In this document: positions 6,571 through 11,486 of the stretch, in pieces
Layout: each line of letters starts with the position of its first letter
How positions within the stretch are numbered: position 1 is the stretch's first letter
From: Dehalococcoidales bacterium
Lineage (GTDB): Bacteria; Chloroflexota; Dehalococcoidia; Dehalococcoidales; RBG-16-60-22
Length of the DNA: 11,486 nt
Reading direction: 5' to 3'
Assembly: GCA_030639445.1 (NCBI GenBank)
Contig: DAOWCR010000022.1
Location: 1 to 11,486, forward strand
Made by a program: the position numbers and the translations under genes
The notes under the pieces: model-generated
Database searches by the model: none
Told to the model about the DNA's origin: nothing
What the model saw: the letters and a program-made list of their open reading frames with translations, nothing else

Positions 6571-7562
6571 TGTTTGACCTGGTTGGATTCGGGGAAGTAA
6601 TGCTGAGACTTGTGCCGCCACACTACCAGCGGCTGGAACAGGCGACCAGCCTTGATATCAGTATTGGCGGGGCCGAGCTTAACGTGGCGGTGGCGATGAG
6701 CAGACTGGGACTGAAGGCCGCTTATGTCACCCGCCTGCCCCGCAATGCCCTGGGCCGGATGATGCAAAACGGGGCGCGGCAACAGGGCGTTGACACTTCA
6801 TATATTGTCTGGTCGGATGAGGACCGACTCGGCGTTTATTTTGCCGAGTTCGGCGCGCTCCCCCGCCCCAGCGGCATCCTCTATGACCGGGGCAACTCGG
6901 CCATCTCAAAGATACAGCCGGGCATGGTTGATTGGGCCGGCCTGTTCGCCCAGGCCAGGGCTTTTCACGTCACCGGGATTACCCCGGCATTGAGTCGCAG
7001 TACCGCCGAGACTACCCTAGAAGCCCTGACCCAGGCACGCAAAGCCAACCTTACGGTCAGCTGCGACCTCAACTACCGGGCCCGACTCTGGAAACCGGAG
7101 CAGGCCATGAAAACCCTTACCCCTTTAATGGAGTACGTTGATATCCTGTTCACCACCGAGGAAGATACCGCCATCGTCTTCCAGATAAAGGGTAAGGACT
7201 ACAAAGAGGTGGCGCAAAAACTGGCCGAGCGCTTCAACTTCAAGGTGGTGGCCATCACTCTCCGGGAGAACGTCACCGTGTGGCGGAATAACTGGACGGC
7301 GATTGCCTACCATCAGGGCAAGTTTTATGAAGACCGAACCTATGACCTAGAGATAGTCGACCGCGTCGGCGCCGGAGACTCTTTCGTCGGCGGCTTTATG
7401 TACTCTTATCTTAACGATGATAAGGACATCCAGCGGGCGCTGCAGTACGGCGTGGCCTTTTCCGCCCTGAAACATTCCAGCCCCAGCGACTTTAACTGGT
7501 CTACCCTGGAAGAAGTGGAAAAGCTAATCGCCGGCGGCGGCAGCCTGAGAATAAGCCGGTAG
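6570..7562 (+). CDS. kdgK: PfkB-family sugar kinase, 2-keto-3-deoxygluconate kinase
   Basis: The enzyme transfers phosphate from ATP to C6 of a 2-keto-3-deoxy acid, making the aldolase substrate. The 330-residue protein has the ribokinase-like N-terminal substrate motif GGAELNVA (33-40) and the C-terminal PfkB signature with GAGD (267-270), where Asp270 is the catalytic base. DLNYRARLW (166-174) is the version of the D-N-R-LW segment seen in KDG kinases. The ATG shares its first base with the aldolase stop (TAATG), and AAGGAGG ends 6 bases upstream (about 6557-6563), so the two are translationally coupled. The gene is intact and ends about 50 bases before a terminator hairpin, so it is the last gene of the plus-strand operon. 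Another PfkB sugar-acid substrate is possible, but the context favours KDG or its galacto epimer. Confidence 0.92.
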   Translation: MFDLVGFGEVMLRLVPPHYQRLEQATSLDISIGGAELNVAVAMSRLGLKAAYVTRLPRNALGRMMQNGARQQGVDTSYIVWSDEDRLGVYFAEFGALPRPSGILYDRGNSAISKIQPGMVDWAGLFAQARAFHVTGITPALSRSTAETTLEALTQARKANLTVSCDLNYRARLWKPEQAMKTLTPLMEYVDILFTTEEDTAIVFQIKGKDYKEVAQKLAERFNFKVVAITLRENVTVWRNNWTAIAYHQGKFYEDRTYDLEIVDRVGAGDSFVGGFMYSYLNDDKDIQRALQYGVAFSALKHSSPSDFNWSTLEEVEKLIAGGGSLRISR

Positions 7563-7612
7563 CCGTCTCACGCCGGGCATTTTGCCCCGTCTAAAGCCGG
7601 AAAAAAGATTTC

Positions 7613-7645
7613 GGGGGCAGGCAGCCGTCCTGTCCCTGTTTTATT
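7613..7645. terminator. Bidirectional intrinsic terminator between convergent operons
   Basis: Bases 7614-7621 (GGGGCAGG) pair with 7629-7636 (CCTGTCCC) around a 7-base loop, with one G-U pair, and 7613/7637 can extend the stem as G-U. On the plus strand TGTTTTATT follows, suited to ending the kdgK transcript. On the minus strand the same stem is followed, after seven bases, by six T (complement of 7601-7606), suited to ending the dehydratase transcript. A second small stem, GGGCA/TGCCC around TTT, lies at about 7574-7587. Confidence 0.7.
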
Positions 7646-7657
7646 GGCCGGGCCTCC

Positions 7658-8812
7658 CTACCAGTAAGAACCGGTCCAGGTAGCCAGGTAGGGCTGGGGC
7701 TGCGGCGGCCGCTGGCGGATAACCTCCTCGCGGATATCCGCGCCCAGGCCGGGACCGGTGGGAATCTCCAGATAGCCATCCCGGTATTTAATCGGCTCGG
7801 TGATAATCTCGTTATACTCTTCCAGATAGGGAACGAAGAACTCCTGGAAGATAACATTGGGGATGCTGGCATCCAGGTGCAGGCTGGCCAGCGTGGCGAT
7901 AGGACCGTTGGGGTTGTGGGGCTGCACGGCCACATAGCAGGTCTCGGCCATGGCCGCAATCTTTCTCAGTTCCAGGATACCCCCGCAGTGGCAGACGTCC
8001 GGCTGGATAATGCGCGCCGCCTGCTTCTCCAGAAGAGGACGGAAGTCCCAGCGGGTGTAGAGGCGCTCTCCGGTGGCTACCGGCAGGTTGATGGCTCGCT
8101 GCACCTCGGCCATGGCATCGATATTATCGGGCGGGATGGGCTCCTCGTAGAAAAAGGGGTCAAACGGCTCCAGTTTCCGGGCCATGCGGATGGCGCTCCA
8201 CATATTAAAGCGGCCGTGGCATTCAATCAGCAGGTCGATAGAGGGACCCACCGCCTCCCGCACCGTCTTAACACAGTCAATGGCAAACTCCTCCTCGCTC
8301 TTGGAGATGACCTGCCCGCCGTCCCGGAAGGGGTCCCACTTCATGGCGGTAAAACCCCTGGCCACCATCTCCTGGGCATTTTTGGCCACCGCCTCCGGAG
8401 TATCTTGGGCCGTCATCAGGGTGGGCGGCCCCTGGAAAGCCCAGGCATTGGCGTAAGCCCTCACTTTGTCCCGCAGTTTTCCACCCAGCAGTTCGTAGAC
8501 CGGCACGCCCAGCGCCTTTCCCTTGAGGTCCCACAGCGCCTGTTCCACGCCGCTCAGGGCGGTCAGGACGATGAGCTGCCCGTACCAGAAGGCCGACTTA
8601 TACAGGGCATTCCACAGATATTCTATCTGGAAAGGGTCCTTACCCACCAGAAAGTCCTTGAATTCCTCCAGCACTTTAACCACGGCCTCATCATAGCGCT
8701 CAATACTGGCTTCACCGACACCGGTAACGTCGCTATCGGTATAGATTTTGACGAAGGTCCAGTTGGCAATCCCGCCCTGCATCCGCAGAACGCGCAAATC
8801 AGTAATTTTCAT
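7658..8812 (-). CDS. Enolase-superfamily sugar-acid dehydratase, galactonate-dehydratase-like (mandelate racemase family)
   Basis: The expected reaction is Mg-dependent loss of water from an aldonate, giving a 2-keto-3-deoxy acid. The 384-residue protein has the N-terminal capping domain (about 1-115) and a barrel domain. The region around GERLYTRWDF (248-257) and IIQPD (268-272) closely follows galactonate dehydratase (DgoD). Metal-ligand positions are Glu197 (in IECHGRF), the EEP at 223-225 and Glu249 in GER. His199 lies two residues after the first ligand, as the DgoD acid/base His does, and His299 (QPHNP) with Asp272 forms the usual His-Asp pair; Glu324 follows in FQE. The first ligand is Asp in DgoD and Glu here. 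The ATG at 8812 is preferred because AGGAGG (8819-8824) ends 6 bases before it; a TTG two codons upstream touches that site. Substrate may be galactonate, gluconate or another aldonate. Confidence 0.88.
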   Translation of the reverse strand: MKITDLRVLRMQGGIANWTFVKIYTDSDVTGVGEASIERYDEAVVKVLEEFKDFLVGKDPFQIEYLWNALYKSAFWYGQLIVLTALSGVEQALWDLKGKALGVPVYELLGGKLRDKVRAYANAWAFQGPPTLMTAQDTPEAVAKNAQEMVARGFTAMKWDPFRDGGQVISKSEEEFAIDCVKTVREAVGPSIDLLIECHGRFNMWSAIRMARKLEPFDPFFYEEPIPPDNIDAMAEVQRAINLPVATGERLYTRWDFRPLLEKQAARIIQPDVCHCGGILELRKIAAMAETCYVAVQPHNPNGPIATLASLHLDASIPNVIFQEFFVPYLEEYNEIITEPIKYRDGYLEIPTGPGLGADIREEVIRQRPPQPQPYLATWTGSYW

Positions 8813-8851
8813 CGGCAACCTCCTGATAAATTATTTATTTTCCCAAAGGCA

Positions 8852-8886
8852 GGCCGGACACACCCGGGATGTCTACTCGCCCGGCC
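8852..8886 (-). promoter_or_regulatory. Stem-loop between the NHL gene and the dehydratase gene
   Basis: GGCCGG (8852-8857) pairs with CCGGCC (8881-8886), and inside it GACA (8857-8860) can pair with TGTC (8870-8873). It sits in the 88-base gap after the propeller stop on the minus strand. No T-run follows. It could stabilise or separate the two parts of the minus-strand message; a role is inferred only. Confidence 0.35.
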
Positions 8887-8900
8887 GCTCACACTCCTGT

Positions 8901-9842
8901 CTAGGTCTTCCGGGCAAACTTCTGCACGGTCCTGGCGCCTTTGTCAATTCCTTTGGCAGCGTAGGAGACCTCGCCCACATAGACATCACCCCGTGAATCA
9001 ACGGCGATGGTATGCGGGGCAATAAACAGGGCTTTGGCCATGTCCTTTCCCGCCCCGTTGCCCCAGCGCGCCAGCGGCTGGCCATCGTTACTGAATATGC
9101 TCACCCGCTCGCATAGCTCGCAGACATACACCGTGCCTTCATCATCGATGAACAGGTCGGTCGGCCGAATAAGGTCCTCCCACTGGGTCAGGAATTTACC
9201 CTGGGCGTCAAAAATCTGGATTCGGCTGTTCTCCCGGTCTGGAACCCATACCCGTTCCTGCCGGTCCACCCAGATATCGTGGGGCAGCTGGAAATGGCCC
9301 GGCTTATAGCCCGGTTCGCCCCAGGACAGAAGCAGTTCTCCCTCGGGGGAGAACTTGTGCACCCGCGCGTTGCCGTAACCGTCGGAGACATAGATTGCCC
9401 CGGAGTCAGCTATCGCCACCCCGGTCGGTCGATTGAACGGCGGGGCACCCCGCATTATGGTCGTCAAGCTCCAGAAAAAATCCATATAGTCCAGCACATA
9501 GCCGGTATCCGAAGGCTGGTTCTTGTTGCCCAGCGTCTGGATTAGCTTGCCTTCTGGGGTGAATTTATAGACGATATGGAGCATGTCGTCGGTGCAGTAA
9601 ACAGAACCGTCAGGACCCATGCCGCTGCCGTGAGCCCGCTGGAAGAGGCCTTCTCCCCAGGAATACAGAAAGTTGCCCTCACGGTCAAAGACCGATACCG
9701 GGTGCTCGCTCCGGCTTAAGATATACACCCTGTCCTGCGCATCCGTGGTAACACTGCAGGCATCTTTGAAGGTCCACTCCCCGGGCAGTTTGGCCCACCC
9801 GTCCACCAGCTCGTAAGTGTATTTGCCGCTACCGTATGGCAT
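8901..9842 (-). CDS. NHL-repeat six-bladed beta-propeller protein
   Basis: The 313-residue protein is built of about six repeats. Each ends in a pattern like 'IYVSD..N.RVHKFSPEGELLLSWG', centred at roughly residues 31-63, 73-105, 142-175, 190-221, 229-261 and 279-311. This is the NHL/peptidyl-glycine alpha-amidating-lyase-like propeller fold. There is no signal peptide or membrane segment, so it should be cytoplasmic. Family relatives include binding scaffolds, lyases and lactonases, so it might open a sugar lactone upstream of the dehydratase. That is inference from context only. AAAGGAGG lies 10 bases before the ATG at 9842. The gene is 88 bases before the dehydratase on the same strand and probably shares its message. 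Fold is firm; reaction unknown. Confidence 0.85.
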   Translation of the reverse strand: MPYGSGKYTYELVDGWAKLPGEWTFKDACSVTTDAQDRVYILSRSEHPVSVFDREGNFLYSWGEGLFQRAHGSGMGPDGSVYCTDDMLHIVYKFTPEGKLIQTLGNKNQPSDTGYVLDYMDFFWSLTTIMRGAPPFNRPTGVAIADSGAIYVSDGYGNARVHKFSPEGELLLSWGEPGYKPGHFQLPHDIWVDRQERVWVPDRENSRIQIFDAQGKFLTQWEDLIRPTDLFIDDEGTVYVCELCERVSIFSNDGQPLARWGNGAGKDMAKALFIAPHTIAVDSRGDVYVGEVSYAAKGIDKGARTVQKFARKT

Positions 9843-9872
9843 GTTTTACTATCCTCCTTTCAGATTAGAAAA

Positions 9873-9885
9873 CCAGGTAACCTGG
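9873..9885. promoter_or_regulatory. Palindrome CCAGGT-A-ACCTGG, possible operator
   Basis: Two perfect 6-base arms flank one central base, about 30 bases before the propeller gene start and about 55 bases downstream of a candidate minus-strand -10 box. A regulator bound here could block early elongation of the NHL-dehydratase transcript. It could also act as a small hairpin in RNA. Its arms differ from those of the 1619-1637 palindrome, so a shared regulator is not indicated. Confidence 0.4.
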
Positions 9886-9939
9886 AATTTGTCTTGCCGT
9901 GATAAAAATCGGAGGCTGCCCGCCCCCGTTCCCGCAGTT

Positions 9940-9968
9940 ATTATAGCTATATTCCGGACAAAATACTA
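9940..9968 (-). promoter_or_regulatory. Possible promoter for the NHL-dehydratase pair
   Basis: On the minus strand TATAAT (9945-9940) is a perfect -10 box. The -35 region at 17-18 bases is weak (TTAGTA or TAGTAT, 2-3 matches), so an activator or only weak use is likely. Transcription would begin near 9933 and leave a leader of about 90 bases before the ATG at 9842. Confidence 0.35.
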
Positions 9969-9990
9969 ATTTTAATGGCGAGCTTTCGCC
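9968..9990 (-). terminator. Possible weak terminator after the MFS gene
   Basis: Right after the MFS stop on the minus strand, GGCGA (5' arm, complement of 9986-9990) pairs with TCGCC (complement of 9977-9981) around a 4-base loop. ATTAAAATT follows. The stem is short and the T-run is interrupted, so termination would be partial and some read-through into the propeller gene is likely. Confidence 0.4.
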
Positions 9991-9992
9991 CT

Positions 9993-11372
9993 TTATCCTG
10001 GTACTTTGGGGTGACGAACTACCGATATGGCAATTATGCCCACGACAAATAATATCAGGAAAACGGTAAAAGCCACGTAGTAGCTATTCGTGGTGTCGTA
10101 CATATAGCCGGCAAAAAGAGGGCCGATGGCGCCGCCCACGCTCTGGGAAAAGGTTATCATGCCGAAGATGGCCCCATATGAAGCCAGGCCGAAGTTGGTG
10201 TTGACCAGCATTGCCATGGTGGGAAACCAGCCGCCCGCCCCCAGCCCCAGAACAATCGAATACAGCCAGATAATAGCCGGAGGTGACGCCGGTTTCACGC
10301 TCATAAAGATAAGAGTGGCCGCTACCAGCAGGGCAAGGCTAATGGCGCAGGCGTATTTCACCGGTATCTGGTCGCACAGCCAGCCAAAGACGAATTTGCC
10401 GATGGCGCTGCCCAGGCCGAGACCGGTAAAGGCCATCGCCGCCATCGCCGGGGAGAAACCGATATCCTGAAGATGAGGGACCTGGTTCTGGATGACACCG
10501 AGGGAACTACCACCGCTTATGAAAAAAGTGACCGCAATCAACCAGAAAGCCGAGGTGCCCAGGGCCATTTTCAGGCTAAAACCACCGGAGGCGGAGGACG
10601 ATACCTCATCTCCCGCCGTATCCTCCGGGGCTGCGATACCATCAGGGTAAAGCCCCATGTCTGCCGGCTTGGTTCGGACCACCAATATGACCAGAGGGAT
10701 AAGCAGCCACATTAGCAGGGCCAGGGCCAGATAAGACGCCCTCCAGCCAAAATTAGGTATAAAGAGACCGCCGATAAGCGGTGCCATAACCAGGATACCG
10801 ACGCCTATCCCGGTTGACATTATGCCTATGGCCGTGCCCCGGCGTTTTCTAAACCAGTTGGCCACGACGGCGCTGGCCGGGATCTGGCCTATGGCGGCCA
10901 TACTTATTCCGATAATCACGTAGGCCCCGTAAAAATGCCAGAGGCTCTGCATCAGGTTCAGCGAGGCAAGGCCGAGGCCTCCGGCAAAAGCGCCTGCCGC
11001 AATAACTCCCCTTACTCCATAGCGGTCAATCAGTCCCCCGATAAACGGTGACGCTATACCCATAACCAGGAAGAGGATACTGAAGCCGACCATTACCTCT
11101 CCCCGCCCCCAGCCAAAGTCCGATTGCAGGGGTTTCACAAACAGACTGAAGACACCGACACCACACCCGGAAAAAACGGAAACACACAAAAAAGCGACTA
11201 CCAGTATCCGGTAGCCATAAAAAATCCGGGGTTTTTGGGAAAGAGTCTTTTCTATCTTATTCTCCACCAACGGGCCTGTCTCCCGGGCCAACAGAGTCTT
11301 AAAACCAGGCTCCAGTCGTTTCTCGCGGTCCGGACTGAGACTATTATACTTTAACTGCCCGAATTGGCACAA
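9993..11372 (-). CDS. MFS transporter, OFA (oxalate/formate antiporter-like) family
   Basis: The protein is a 12-helix major facilitator carrier of about 459 residues, probably for a small organic acid. From the first helix (YGYRILVVAFL, about 52-62) the order is typical: an FGWGRGEV loop after helix one, the motif-A loop GGLIDRYGVR (112-121) between helices two and three, NWFRKRRGTAIGI near residue 173, and a central cytoplasmic loop with PADMGLYPDG before helix seven. These are marks of the OFA/monocarboxylate branch. The TTG at 11372 is chosen because GGAGGG lies 5 bases upstream, but it gives an unusually long, charged N-terminus (~50 residues). A TTG-GTG pair near residues 35-36 is the main alternative start. 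It precedes the propeller and dehydratase genes on the same strand, so it may import the same acid or export a product. Family is firm, substrate unknown. Confidence 0.87.
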   Translation of the reverse strand: MCQFGQLKYNSLSPDREKRLEPGFKTLLARETGPLVENKIEKTLSQKPRIFYGYRILVVAFLCVSVFSGCGVGVFSLFVKPLQSDFGWGRGEVMVGFSILFLVMGIASPFIGGLIDRYGVRGVIAAGAFAGGLGLASLNLMQSLWHFYGAYVIIGISMAAIGQIPASAVVANWFRKRRGTAIGIMSTGIGVGILVMAPLIGGLFIPNFGWRASYLALALLMWLLIPLVILVVRTKPADMGLYPDGIAAPEDTAGDEVSSSASGGFSLKMALGTSAFWLIAVTFFISGGSSLGVIQNQVPHLQDIGFSPAMAAMAFTGLGLGSAIGKFVFGWLCDQIPVKYACAISLALLVAATLIFMSVKPASPPAIIWLYSIVLGLGAGGWFPTMAMLVNTNFGLASYGAIFGMITFSQSVGGAIGPLFAGYMYDTTNSYYVAFTVFLILFVVGIIAISVVRHPKVPG

Positions 11373-11486
11373 TCACACCCTCCGTTATGACCCGGACAGG
11401 CTATAATCACGCCTCCGGTACAGGGACTGTTTCCGCACCGGTATAAGCCAAACAATGTTATAATTTGCCTGAAGCCTGGCTTTTGA

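Noticed and set aside
5725..6621. 298-codon minus-strand open frame over the DUF2520 and aldolase genes
   Set aside because: Antisense to two well-supported genes; composition is that of a high-GC shadow frame.
8816..8818. TTG start for the dehydratase
   Set aside because: It directly touches the AGGAGG site, leaving no spacing; ATG at 8812 has the proper 6-base distance.
7877..9025. 382-codon plus-strand open frame over the dehydratase
   Set aside because: Lies antisense to the dehydratase, whose catalytic residues are clear, and runs into the propeller gene; no recognisable domain.
11402..11464. Two TATAAT hexamers on the plus strand at the right edge (11402-11407 and 11459-11464)
   Set aside because: No acceptable -35 box was found for the first; the second would read out of the window and cannot be judged.
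1..11486. CRISPR array, tRNA, rRNA, insertion sequence, phage or toxin-antitoxin genes
   Set aside because: No regularly spaced repeats, tRNA T-loop signature, transposase or terminal repeats were seen on either strand.

Overview
This 11.5 kb window looks like bacterial chromosome from an anaerobic or free-living heterotroph. The best guess is a member of the Chloroflexota (Dehalococcoidia-like). The hints are a very long Ala-Pro linker behind the lipobox of the TRAP binding protein, a TRAP transporter next to an enolase-superfamily dehydratase, an OFA-type MFS carrier and high-GC coding sequence. This placement rests on recall of family habits, not on a phylogenetic marker, and no rRNA or tRNA gene was seen.

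Layout. Bases 2-1264 (+) hold the C-terminal 420 residues of a membrane-embedded spermidine-synthase-like protein whose N-terminus lies outside the window. A 484-base intergenic leader follows (1265-1748). It carries two good sigma-70-type promoters, a region with strong RNA-fold potential and a perfect palindrome overlapping the -35 box of the second promoter. Then comes a plus-strand cluster: dctP, dctQ and dctM (TRAP transporter), a Rossmann-fold/DUF2520 protein, a KDPG-type aldolase (eda) and a PfkB-family 2-keto-3-deoxy-sugar-acid kinase (kdgK). A minus-strand cluster reads towards it: an OFA-family MFS transporter, a six-bladed NHL propeller protein and a galactonate-dehydratase-like enzyme. 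The two clusters converge at about 7563-7657 on a hairpin with T-runs on both sides, which can serve as a bidirectional terminator.

How the genes fit together. The enzymes make a complete lower sugar-acid route. The enolase-superfamily dehydratase would turn an aldonate such as galactonate or gluconate into a 2-keto-3-deoxy acid. KdgK would phosphorylate it, and the aldolase would split the product into pyruvate and glyceraldehyde 3-phosphate. The TRAP system, whose binding protein keeps the usual carboxylate-binding Arg, and possibly the MFS carrier would supply the acid. The DUF2520 protein may be a dehydrogenase/reductase and the propeller a lactonase-like or scaffold protein, but both roles are inference. 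No transcriptional regulator lies in the window, although two palindromes (1619-1637 and 9873-9885) look like operators.

Most notable for a second look: the structured leader and operator before dctP, hairpins in the dctP-dctQ and dctM-DUF2520 gaps, the 21-unit Ala-Pro linker, a Glu at the usual first Asp metal-ligand position of the dehydratase, and the recruitment of a DUF2520 protein and an NHL propeller into a sugar-acid locus. I found no convincing wholly new system. The gene content is a recognisable catabolic locus with some unexplained parts.
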